A stretch of 64,000 bases of DNA, from positions 251,427,767-251,491,766 of the forward strand of contig NC_134568.1 in assembly GCF_050947875.1 (NCBI RefSeq), read 5' to 3'. The notes under the pieces were generated by a model. The model was not told the origin of the DNA. It was given only the letters and a program-made list of their open reading frames with translations, and did not search any database. The translations under genes and the position numbers were made by a program. The DNA comes from Dermacentor variabilis (taxonomy: Eukaryota; Arthropoda; Arachnida; Ixodida; Ixodidae). Numbering within the stretch: position 1 is the stretch's first letter; each line of letters opens with the position of its first letter. Below, piece after piece: positions 12,468 through 22,325 of the stretch.

Positions 12468-13020
12468 GATGTAACTGCCACACTACTCCACATATACCGC
12501 CAGGAAGTCAGTGTACTTGCGATATATTTCCTTGTGCTTCTTAAGCCTCTGCAAATAAAATGTTTTCATGTGCTGGCGTAACATTTGCAGCATTAGTTGC
12601 CTCCATAAGGCTCCTAAATCTTTGTCGCTTTAGGTGTTTCTTGCGATTGGGAAAAAGATGATAACCAGAAGAAGCGAGGTCGGTCGATGGGGCAACACTT
12701 CAAAGCCTAACGAGGTCAGTTCTGCCGTTGTTTCACCTGCAGTGTGTGACGAGGCATTGGCACGCAACAGGATGACACCTACAGACAGCCTTATTCGACG
12801 GTTTTTCCTGATGTTTATCCTCAACTTCTTCAATAAGGCGCAGTGATGTTCCGCATTGATGGTTGCACCCTGTTGGAGGTAGTGCACTGGCACAACTCCC
12901 TTCTTATCACAAAAAAAAAAGAGTTGTCATTTGTGTCTGCACTGACCTTTGCACACGGAACATCTTGGCTTGTGGTTTTTTCTCTACTTCAACACCGAAA
13001 TCGCCACTTTTAAGATTGGC
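12468..13020 (-). pseudogene. Decayed mariner-family transposase (C-terminal two thirds)
   Basis: On the minus strand, successive frames spell DKKGVVPVHYLQQGATINAE, KKLRINIRKNRR, ILLRANASSHTA, TDLASSGYHLFPNRKKHL and KTFYLQRLKKHKEIYRKYTD. These follow the order of mariner transposases: KGVVHHEFLPxGxTVN, the second catalytic block HDNAxxHTA, the third block SPDLAPSDYHLF, and the C-terminal FYxxGIxxLxxRW region. The Asp of the second block reads Ala. The SPDL block survives only after a frameshift near 12,670. The N-terminal DNA-binding part and the terminal inverted repeats were not found. It is an old inactive copy. Confidence 0.75.
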
Positions 13021-13199
13021 AACACACGTTTGCAGGTAGTATATGAAGGGCCTCTGTCACCTAAAGTTTGTGAAGTCTGATCGTGGATTTGCTTCGCACC
13101 TTATACTTGGGGGAACAAAAACTTGTTTATCGTACGATGCTCCTCCACACGGAACTTGTGTGGAGGTATTGATTGCTGTGTTCACTTTCGCACTTCCAA

Positions 13200-13201
<2 letters not shown>

Positions 13202-13234
<33 letters not shown>
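13202..13234. repeat. (TA)n microsatellite
   Basis: About 33 bases of alternating TA. Confidence 0.95.
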
Positions 13235-13237
<3 letters not shown>

Positions 13238-13683
13238 TCATTGAATATAGACAGATGGGCCAATATTCCTCGCAACTTATAGCTACCTACCCTCTTTTTT
13301 TTTCTGAGTAAGGCTCAATACTTATCAGTACCTCATCGTAATGTAGATCACTGTCCTCTCTTTGCGCACTCGAGAAAACAGACCGAAAAGTGCAGTTTTA
13401 TTGCATATTAAAGAAATATGACATGCAATATGTCAACTTATATGATGTTCTTTTTTTTTTTGCAACAGTGCATTCGGAAGGCATATTTCTTTGAAGTTTT
13501 CGTTAAAAAATAAAAACAACAATGGATGTCTAAGCATCGAGCCTTACCGCAAGCGTTGATCGTTGCGAAAGAAAAACTTCAGATTGAACACTCTACAAAT
13601 ATTGCAGTGAATAAACCAAGGAAACAGACAGACTAATTATATTTATACTACAGAAAGCTTTTGAGTGGGGAATACAACGCTCG

Positions 13684-13820
13684 GTTAACTGCGTTGGTAT
13701 TTTTACACAAAGGACAATGAAACAGACATGGAGGAACACATGCGCAATGTAATAAGCACTGTAACAGCACGCCCGTGTCTGTTTCGCTGTCCTTTGCGTA
13801 AAAATTGCAACGCAGTAAAC
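13684..13820. repeat. Imperfect palindrome (hairpin family member 1)
   Basis: The left arm 13684-13730 (GTTAACTGCGTT ... ACACAAAGGACAATGAAAC) is the reverse complement, with few mismatches, of 13774-13820 (RNA-like reading GTTTACTGCGTT ... ACGCAAAGGACAGCGAAAC). The arms are about 47 bp and the loop about 43 bases. The AAAGGACA-n-GAAACAGACA core recurs in other hairpins in this window. Confidence 0.8.
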
Positions 13821-14139
13821 CAAACGATGAACAACATTGTGCCAGCTCGCCCCTGTTGAAGCCTTACGGCAACAACAGAATTCATGTCATTCAAACTTCT
13901 TCCTTTCTTTCCTTTCCTTTCTTATCTTGTTTTCCTTTTCTCTTTTTTCAATGGAGGTTTTTTTTTTTTTTCAATGTTAACTGCACTAATTCATATATAG
14001 GGAGAAGTGAACATTCTGTCATAAATAATAGTAAAGTGAGCTAAATGACTTTTTTTTATCCTCAATCAACATTTGTGTGCAGCCTCGCCATTCGCGTGAG
14101 CATCGGCCCACAGATCTCATGCGCGCAAGGCAGTCTTGC

Positions 14140-14373
14140 ACCCACCGCGGTAGCTTAGTGGCTATGGTGTAGCGCTGCTGAGGTGGCAGTTTAATTCCGG
14201 CTACGGCGGCCACGTTTATTTGGGGGCGAAATGCAAAAACGCTCGTGTCCCTAGATTGAGGGTCACTTTAAAAAACCTCGGGTGGTCACAAATAATCCGG
14301 AGGCTACGGTGTGTCTCATGATCATATGGTAGTTTTGGAACGTATAAACTCCAGAGTCTTCTTTTTTTTTTTT
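14140..14373 (+). mobile_element. Diverged full-length SINE
   Basis: The head ACCCACCGCGGTAGCTTAGTG has box A-like GCTTAGTGGC. Box B is decayed (AGTTTAATTCC). The body keeps GGGGCGAAATGCAAAAACG and CTTTAAAAAACC, and the tail keeps TCTCATGATCATATGG and TTTTGGAACGTATAAA before a poly-T run. Many substitutions relative to the copies at 27.3, 32.4 and 37.8 kb mark it as older. No clear target duplication remains. Confidence 0.8.
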
Positions 14374-14597
14374 TTAGACTCCAGGCACCCGCTATTAGGT
14401 TGGACGTCGGCGTCGGTGTTGGCGTAACCGCGCGAACGCGCCTGCCACTGCTCGCGCCTTCGTCGTCGTCTTCTTCCACAGCTGGCTCCGATGCTGCTCA
14501 CCAGGCTAGTGTTGTCACACTGCCCCTCCCTCTGCGAAGGCACTGACGGCACTGGCCCACTGCCAGTCGGTGCGGTGATTTCGGTCTCAAATCCTTG

Positions 14598-14672
14598 CCT
14601 CAATATATCGCGAGATGAAAACACGTATACAGCTGCGCTCAAATTTCGCATTACGGAGTGCCGTAATCGTCG
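14598..14672 (-). repeat. Short fragment of a dispersed repeat shared with 35.7 and 45.1 kb
   Basis: The segment around TATATCGCGAGATGAAAAC, ACACGTATACAGCTGCGCTC and AAATTTCGCATTACGGAGTG matches the end of the copy at 45,500-45,565 with few differences. Only this terminal piece is present. Strand is given relative to the copy at 35,745. Confidence 0.6.
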
Positions 14673-15167
14673 GATATTTTTTTTTCATTTATTCTAAATT
14701 TCTGAAAACAATAGAGCTGCCTACCGGACCAGTGAATGCCACTCAGAGGATAGTTGCATACGTATACTGGTAGAATAGATGCGTGGTATGTGTCGCGTAG
14801 GGCCGGGTGTCTTGTCGTTTCTGATAGGTTAAATGTAGCGTGATTCTGTTTTTTTTTTTTATATATAAGCTGTTAAAACTTAATCGCGGCTTTTGTAGCA
14901 ATAGTGAACTCCTGAAGCTGTTTAGTGACTTGTAACGATGTATAAGGATTCGACTCAGGGTGTGTGACATAACTGCCTTTTTTTTTCTACAAGAAGGTAG
15001 AAATTCGGAAATGAAATACTCCCCTTCATCCATGTAAAAACTGCCCCATGATATCGTGCAGTATGTAGTCCCTGAAAGCTGCAGTAAGGAGACGAGTTTT
15101 TTTTTTTTTTTTTTTTTTTTTTACTCTCATAATGAAGTCAACTGTTTAAGAAAACGTCTTCGAACGA
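14673..15167. other. No recognisable gene; homopolymer tracts
   Basis: It includes poly-T runs, the longest at about 15,099-15,122. I see no coding or repeat signal beyond these. Confidence 0.4.
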
Positions 15168-15263
15168 AAAGCGCAGAAGAAGGGACACGGTGAGCGGCAA
15201 AAAACACGCAGAGCAATGTATGTTTGCCATTTGCCGGTGTCGATCTCGTCTACTGCGCTGTTT
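15168..15263. repeat. Weak palindrome (hairpin family member 2)
   Basis: The left side starts AAAGCGCAGAAGAAGGGACA. The right side, reverse complemented, starts AACAGCGCAGTAGACGAGAT and shares the following CACCGGYRAGYGGCAAA-like stretch. The pairing is partial. I group it with the AGCGC hairpins because of its end and its purine-rich arm. Confidence 0.45.
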
Positions 15264-15485
15264 TATTCAAACATGTTACTTTTAACCAACTAGCTCTGAT
15301 TCAGATCTTTGCCTAAGAAAATGTTACTTTTTAATAATTAGAACAATATTTACCGGAACTAGAGAAAAAGTGAATTAAAAAAACACAGAGGAGTGAAAAA
15401 AAAAAGAGGTGGGCGGCGAAGCCTACTCTTCCTCCTCTTATCATTTGCCTCTTTCTCTTTCCCTCTTCTCTTTATTTTCTCTCTT

Positions 15486-16013
15486 TTAGTCATTACTGTT
15501 CCCTACTAAGAATATTCAATCATTTGTAATTAACTGTGGTCATTACAAGCCATCGTTAGACATGTTGGTCATACCCTAATCATTACAAGTCATTTCAGTC
15601 ATTATTAGTCATTGTTGGTCATTACTAAGAATTTGTAGTCATTTCTAATGAATTGTAGTAGTTACAAGTTGTCGTTAGACACATTGGTAAATTCGTAGTC
15701 ATTGCTAGTCATTACAAGTCATTTCAGTCATTAGTAGTCATTACTGCTCACTACGAAGCATCTTTAGTCATTTGTAATCAATTCTGGTCATTACAAGCCG
15801 TCGTTCGACATGTTGGTCATTTCATAGTCCTTACTACTCATTACAAGTCATTTCAGTCATTATTAGTCATTACTGCGTACTAGTAAGCATCTTTAGTCAA
15901 TTGTAACCAATTATGGTTATTACAAGCCGTCGTTAGACATATTGGTCATTCGGAGTCACTAGTAGCCATTACAAGTCATTAGTAGTCATTATTAGTCATT
16001 ACTAGTCATTGTT
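15486..16013. repeat. GTCATT-rich tandem array with roughly 125 bp higher-order period
   Basis: The array is built from short variants of AGTCATTACT, ACAAGTCATTTC and TTAGTCATTTGTAA. The landmark ATTACAAGCCGTCGTTAGAC recurs at 15541, 15661, 15789 and 15918, so the larger units are 120, 128 and 129 bp. About four large units are present, with point changes between them. The flanks at about 15,405 (GGCGGCGAAGCCTAC) and 16,176-16,198 (GCCTAGAAAGGCTTTCGCCT) look like a loose inverted pair, so the array may sit inside a larger mobile element. Confidence 0.8.
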
Positions 16014-19000
16014 AACCTCTACCGATATCTATTATAACATTATCATTCACTAGCTGTCAGTATTAATAATTTTTCATTCTTTAATCTGCATTTACTCTGT
16101 CTTCATATGGCGTGATGACTCTTCGGCGGACACTCCGGCAGTCAGGTCTGCTGACACAAACTTCACCATCAGCCTAGAAAGGCTTTCGCCTTAAAAAAAG
16201 AACAGAACAGTTATGTCACCAGACTGTATGATATACTTGTCTTGCTTACCTTCCTTTCTTTTTTTCATCAATTTCTTTTATAGTGCACACGAAGCATACC
16301 ATATTAAATTTTAATTCCACCCCCCCCCCCCCTATCTCTTTTGCTCAGTGAACCCTGACCTCTTGGTATCGTAGGGCCGCATTTCCGCATAGAATAAGAG
16401 TCACGTAACGGTCGCCAGTGGATGAAATTGTAGCACTTGTAGCATAAGGTGGCCGGCCTCTTAGAAAGAACTGTCGGTGGAATTACTGGTTAGTCTGCTC
16501 TGGAGATTCCACGTGCCGCGGACGGCAGGCGCTTTAATTTTGAAGGTTGTTTCATGAGTTGGGCGAGAAGTGGCGCTCGATACAAAGTTCCGACCCTAGT
16601 GCTCCAAAGTGAATCACTCGCGGATCGAAGTTATCCTGACGTGCCGCCCCTGAAAGGGGATCAACACTATGGGTCAAAGATACTCATTAATTTTTCCGTT
16701 GAGATGATATATGAAATTGCATTTAATAGGAATTAGGTCGTCAATACCAAGTTAGGAGTCTGAAAGACGCCTGACATGGAAACGAGGTGCGGGTAAGTGG
16801 CTACACATACCACACGCGTCGTGGTGACTGAATTCACCTGTGTAGCTGTTAACATCGGTTCATACGATGGCTTGCTCGGATATAGGGAAGAATATTTTTC
16901 ACTCACACTTAAATACAAAGAAAAAGCTTTGCGCAACAAGATAAACCCTGTCTGTCACAAGCACTGCCAGGTTGTTGCCAAGCTGAGACCTAGAAACTCC
17001 AGGGACTGAATTCACAGAGCTACTCTTTTCTATAAACTTTTTGTCATTTAGCGACAGCCTTTGCTAATTACTGTTTTCGTTATCACACTGGCGCCTGTTG
17101 GGAAAGAAATGTTGAATTTCGCGCTTGAACGGCGTCCTTGTAAGAATTAGCAACAGTTACTCTTATTCGCAGTGGGCATCGCAGGTATCGATGTATAGTG
17201 TCTTTTTCCGATAAGCCATTTTCTTACAAGAGATGCTTGTAGGCCGCTTGTCAAGTATCAGGCCACACTCCCTACACTACCGGCTGCCTCCTTTCCCGAA
17301 TATAAGTCAGTGCAGAAGCTGTCTAGCATTAAGCATGCAATCTGTTGTTTTGTTGCTGTTGTTTGAGGAAACAAGGGACTTCGTTTAATGGGATACCCTA
17401 TAGAGTTGCGTCTTCCCGGATTTATCGTCCTTTCCTGACTCCCTCAACAACCTTCATTTGGACTTCTCGCTCCCACTGCCTCAGCCACTCGCTTCGTGCT
17501 TACCAAAACACATTTGCATTCAACACAGTGTAAAACCCGCCCACTTAATGGCCACTACGCCACGTTGCCAATGCTCTTACCTTCAGGCGCGTGTAACGAT
17601 AATGCAGACAGACTTAGTTTCCTTCAGTGCGACACGCAGCCAAACCTTGTCCGTCAGTCCCAAGACAAAAAGATACAAGAAGCCGAGGCGCGGCACCCAG
17701 GAGGACGGTCGCCGCCGCTGCCATTTGCGTCCATCCAGATTCGGTGTCACCCTGTCCCCTCCAAGTTGGAACCACTCCGGCCACACGCACACCTCTGTCT
17801 GCGAGGAAAAGAGAAAGAATATATATATAAAGCCAGAAACGAACAAAAGCCGTGGCATCTAAAATAGAACAGAGAAGAGGGAGGCTTTTGGAAACAGGAC
17901 GAATGGGATTATCAGCGTGACAAATGACTCGGAAACAACTCTGACTTGATCATGTCGGCCGGCGCAATCGCGGGTCCTCACCCCCCTCCCTCCCTCCTCG
18001 CGTCGGCGGCGGCCAGCGCCAGTCGTCCCTCAATTGCGACCGGCGATCCTTCAAAGGCCAGGGCGCCAACACCCAGACCAACCGGCGAGCCGTCGCTGAC
18101 GAGGACGCAGTCAAAACGATCGAGATTAGGCAAAGGCTTCTTCGGATGGGCGAGCGCGAAGAATTCACATCCTCCATAAATCAGTGTCGTCCGGAGTTGG
18201 GACAAGATGAATCACAGTAATATCGAAGGTATTCCGTCAAAGAGACGAGCGCGCTGGGACGAAGGGCCAGCCGCGCCGGCCCGACACCGCGCGGCCCTTG
18301 TGACTGATGGCCGACGGGACTGCGGAAACAAAAGAAAAGGTGCGCGTCACGGCCCCCTTCGTCCCCCAGCCGCCCATCTCCATACGTAATTGCGCGTCCC
18401 ACCGCTGCCGGCCGCGCCAATTGGCACGTTCGCGCACCGCGCCGGCCGTTTCAACGCGCGGTCCCCCTCGCCACCCGTCACAAGGACAGTTCCGAAGCCG
18501 CCGAATATGACGCCGTCTTGCGCACACTGCTTTTCTCGCAACACATATGTGTCTGTAGCGCGACTAGGCCGCTACTGTGTCCGGCCGCTTTGCGACAATA
18601 AAAACCGCATGCCCCTACGTCACGCTTGTGTCTCCTGTGGTCTTTCACTGCAACTTTAACGCTAGATATGGCTACACATTTGACCAGGGATGGACCGCGG
18701 GTGGTTCCCAGAGAGGTGCACTGGGGGAAAGGGTATCGGGTGAGAGTAAAAGTTTGTATGACGGTGCCTAGTGCCATTATAATTTAGGCGTATAGTACTT
18801 CTCGGCCGACTAGCAAGCCTGACGATACGGTGCCCCACAAACCTACCGATACACTGGCTTCCCAAGAATGCGGTTCTTCAGTACAAATGACTGTTCTTGG
18901 CTGTTCCAGCGGGGGTGATTAACCTAAATGCAGGATCAAATTAATTATGCGTAATTATAAAACAGGTGCGTTGTTATTGCGGATCGCCAGGTTTAAAGGT

Positions 19001-19212
19001 AGACTTAGTGACTGTGCATTCACCACTACTCAGTTTGTCTTAACGTTTTATGATTTCTCTGCTGATCTCATTATATCTCCCTTCTTAAGCGTGCCCGTGT
19101 GCACACTTGTCACCTCGTTAGCAAATGTTCACCAGCTACAACGAGAACAACAATTTCGAGCGAGCATGAAGCGATCCACCCCTCACGTGCAAGAAGCATC
19201 GGATTTGAATTT
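16014..19212. other. Unrecognised region; CpG-rich 17.9-18.6 kb
   Basis: A poly-C run lies near 16,319-16,332. The 17,940-18,600 stretch is CpG-rich and has overlapping Arg/Pro/Ala-rich open frames on both strands, none with a motif. I see no transposase, RT or host domain. A CpG-rich promoter of an unseen gene is possible but not demonstrable here. Confidence 0.35.
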
Positions 19213-19436
19213 AATTCTGGAGTTTTACCTGCCAGAACCACGATTTAATTACGAAGCACGCCGTAGTGGGGTACCCTGGATTAATTTTGACCACCTGGGG
19301 TTCTTTAACATGCACCCAATACACGATCCACGGGAGCTTTTACATTTCGCCCTCAGAGAAATGCGGCCGCTGCGGCCGGAATTCGATCCCGCGAGCTTGT
19401 GCTTAGCAGCGCAACGCCATATAGCCTTGGGTCTAC
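19213..19436 (-). mobile_element. SINE, second subfamily
   Basis: On the plus strand it reads from the tail (GAGTTTTACCTGCCAGAACC), through GGGGTTCTTTAACATGCACC and GAAATGCGGCCGCTGCGGCC, to GAATTCGATCCCGCGAGC (box B on the minus strand). The body carries the CACCCAATAC/GATCCACGGG variant rather than the CACCTAAATCTAAGC variant, which places it in a second subfamily with the copies at 25.5, 36.5 and 49.9 kb. The tRNA head is broken near 19,436, directly before a GC/GT repeat. Confidence 0.85.
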
Positions 19437-19442
19437 TATATA

Positions 19443-19462
19443 CCGCGTGCGCGCGCGCGCGC

Positions 19463-19550
<88 letters not shown>
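19443..19550. repeat. Compound (GC)n(GT)n(GCGT)n microsatellite
   Basis: About 108 bp of alternating purine-pyrimidine: GC repeats, then GT, then about 14 GCGT units. Such tracts can adopt Z-DNA. The Val/Cys/Arg/Ala frames over it are artefacts. Confidence 0.95.
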
Positions 19551-22269
19551 AACAAACTTGCTGATGTTCCGCTTTAGTGGGGCGGTGTAACTTAAAGCTT
19601 CACGATACTGCCAATTGCGCTCCACAAAGCGCCAACTTACCTCACATGGTGGGAGCAAGGAAGCGTAACGGGAGTTTCATTTTACGCCGGCCTTCCAAGT
19701 CGTATAGGGGTTGGACGGCGAACCATGCTTCGCGGAGGTGCGTGCGTAAATAGGTAAATTGAAGAAATAATTTGACTCCACTTATATGCGTCTACATGGG
19801 CATGTTAAATATAGGAACACGGTACAAGACCTTTATTACGATTTCCTTCAAGTTTTCAATGCAAACGTGTGCCGGAAGGTTTGTAACTATCAAGCTAATT
19901 AATGTAATCAGTATAATTAGTGAATAGATTGATTTAGTTTTGTATAAATTGATGTCCGACTGGGCAGATAGTTCACCTGTAGTGACCCAATTCAGGTAAG
20001 TTTTGTAGGCTTCTTTTTAATTTCAAAGCAAAAAAAGTAAATAAACAACTGCATTCCTATAGTGCTCTATCAGGACGGAACATAAAACGCTTTATTCAGA
20101 TCGGACAGAGGAAAGTAAACCACAAGCATTGCAGTTTCTACACAAACAATCTTGATCATTTATCACTTATCTTGGCAGAACCAAATGATAGCTGATGTTT
20201 GTTGCTAGAGTATAGCAAATAAATTAAGCCAGCCCTCATTTCTAAGGCACCAGATATAGCCTCAACATGTTTTTGTCAGCGTACGTCAGTTATCGCTCTG
20301 TGTCAGTTTATGAACCTCCATATCACTGGGAAAAGGAGCCATTGGCTCAAATACTGACCAACCCAACAGCATTGCTACGAAGTGAAAACGCGTGCAATAG
20401 CTGTTAGAGCACGTTAATCAGCACCGGTGTTATAAAGTGATCCGCGTGGTTTTCAAGTGTCGTTAATCGAACAGCATACGCGTTTCTTCTAGACGCAAAG
20501 GCCTGCAGAGCTAAGAGTTCGAATTCCTGCTTACTTTTGTTATTTCGTTTCAATATACAGCAGGCCAGCATCCTCGTGCAGTCAGCTTCCCGCCATCATG
20601 CACCGAAGACGAGGGTTTAGCAGCCTTCCCATCTCTCGGAAGCAAGGACGGACACACTCTTGTCGACAACTGCGACGGGGCTCCACGACGACTGGCGGAC
20701 AGCCGCGGAGGCCTTATCGCGCCGACGCGGTCATCCCGGCAGCTTCGACCAGCAATCCTCTTAGCGCGACGGAAGAAACAGGTTGGAGTGCGCTGTGCTG
20801 GAAGCGCTTAACGGCGCCGGGAGCAGCGCGGCCCGTTGCAGCGCAGACACCAGCGAGCGCGATCTCCGCAAAATTGGGTAATTTGTGGGCATCCCGGCGC
20901 GTCGGTGGAAAGAAAATTTGAAGCGCGGCCCGCTCAGCTGGGTAAAACAAGAGTTAAAGACGTCCCCTTATTGTGGAAGGCCGATAAGGCGATCAGAAAC
21001 AATGGGGACGACGAGCGGTGGGGCCGAGGTAGAGCTCGGCGAAGGCTGATTTTTAAAGCCCTGGCTCCTCGTAAATCCCCGAAGAAGCCAAGCTTCACGC
21101 GTGCACCCGCCCGCTGGGCTGCGGCCGTCGGTAGCGGCCGCACGCACACTTTTAAGAGGTTTTCATTGGAAACTTCATCTCTCCGGCGGTACGTCCATCG
21201 CGGCCCGCTTTTGTGTGTGCGCGTTCCGGCGCGACGCGGGGCCCGAAATATCTGGCCAGCGGGGCTAGCCAGGGCGCACGCCGCCGCAGTGGTCGGCGGC
21301 CAACAATCAGGATTGATACCCCATAAAAGCTGCCCCATCGCGCGCTCGGCCGAAACAGAGAGCATGCGACGATTTATAGGGGGCCAACGAGCCAAAAACA
21401 CAAAAGAGCGCGGCACGAAGCGCGGCGCGCTTCAAAAACGTACAAACGGTAGGGAGCACGCGGGGACCGTGCGCTCAGCAGGGGGCGTTCGCGGCACGAA
21501 ATGTTAGCGCCGATAAAGAGGAAGGGACACAGCCCAGGCGCGGTCGAGGGAAGAGGTCCCTTGCGAACGGGCGATTAAAATCGAACGCAGTAACAGTAGA
21601 ACGCCAAAGGCGCCCAGGAACACGGAGGGACAAGAGGAAGCCGACGCCTTTCGGCGGTCCTTTCGATGTTGCTGCCCCCTTTCCGCCTTTTCTCGACCCT
21701 TCTTTTTTTTTTTTCACCTTGCACTCTATCCCTCGTGTCCTGGCGATGGCGCTTTCGCGGGGTCTTCGTAATCAAAGACAGCCACTCCTGACCCTGGGAT
21801 TTCCGGCGGTCTCGATGATTGAGAACGAAACTTTTTCTCCTCGGTTCAAAGGAGGCGCTAATCGGACGATAAACTCCTGGCGATCGCGCGCATCGCTCGC
21901 GAGGTAACGTTAACACCAGCCACGTGTGCACGTTTTACCAGCGAACTTCGCGACCGGCGAACAAGTGAAAAATATGCCATGAAATCTTAGTGTCTGTCGC
22001 CACGGGAAGCTCAATAATGTCTCTCCATGCATGATGATGACTGTCTGCCATCCAGATTTGCTATGAAAAAAATTCTCTTACCTTTACGAAGCACAGCCCA
22101 TGCCTCTCTAAGTATCAGCATCCGCAATTTGTGTCCTCGTCATCACAGCACCGAAAATCCCGTACACTTCTGGGTTAGCCCAATTCAGGAGACTGCCATC
22201 ACCCAAGCTTTTGTGAGCTCGACCGTCCGCAAGTCATAAACATTGTGAATAATAACCGCAATGTGAGTA
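19551..22269. other. Unrecognised region; CpG-rich 20.6-21.7 kb
   Basis: AT-rich, featureless DNA to 20,550, then about 1.1 kb of CpG-rich DNA with long but motif-free frames on both strands (for example 20836-21507, 223 codons, Arg/Lys/Ala-rich). Opposite-strand frames of similar length support a compositional origin. No gene is called. Confidence 0.35.
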
Positions 22270-22325
22270 AGCGCTGTCTCTGTGTATCTGTTTCTTTCTA
22301 CGTCCTCGTTCAGTCGCGCTTATGC
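22270..22325 (-). repeat. Single arm of the AGCGC hairpin family (member 3)
   Basis: On the minus strand it reads AAGCGCGACTGAACGAGGAC, GTAGAAAGAAACAGATACAC, AGAGACAGCGCT. This matches the arm pattern of the 25.3 kb hairpin (AGCGC, GGACGTAGAA, GAAACAGA, ACACAG). I see no complementary arm nearby. Confidence 0.5.

Noticed and set aside
15486..16013. CRISPR-like array
   Set aside because: The repeats are degenerate and contiguous with no unique spacers, and the DNA is animal. It is a satellite.
18209..18600. Protein-coding exon in the CpG-rich block
   Set aside because: Several frames on both strands are open but none has conserved motifs or a credible splice context.
20490..20540. tRNA-like GAGTTCGAATTCC as a tRNA or SINE
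   Set aside because: Only a box B-like word is present; no box A at the right distance and no SINE body.
20836..21507. 223-codon open frame as a host gene
   Set aside because: Same compositional reasons. An overlapping opposite-strand frame of 160 codons shows that stops are simply rare here.
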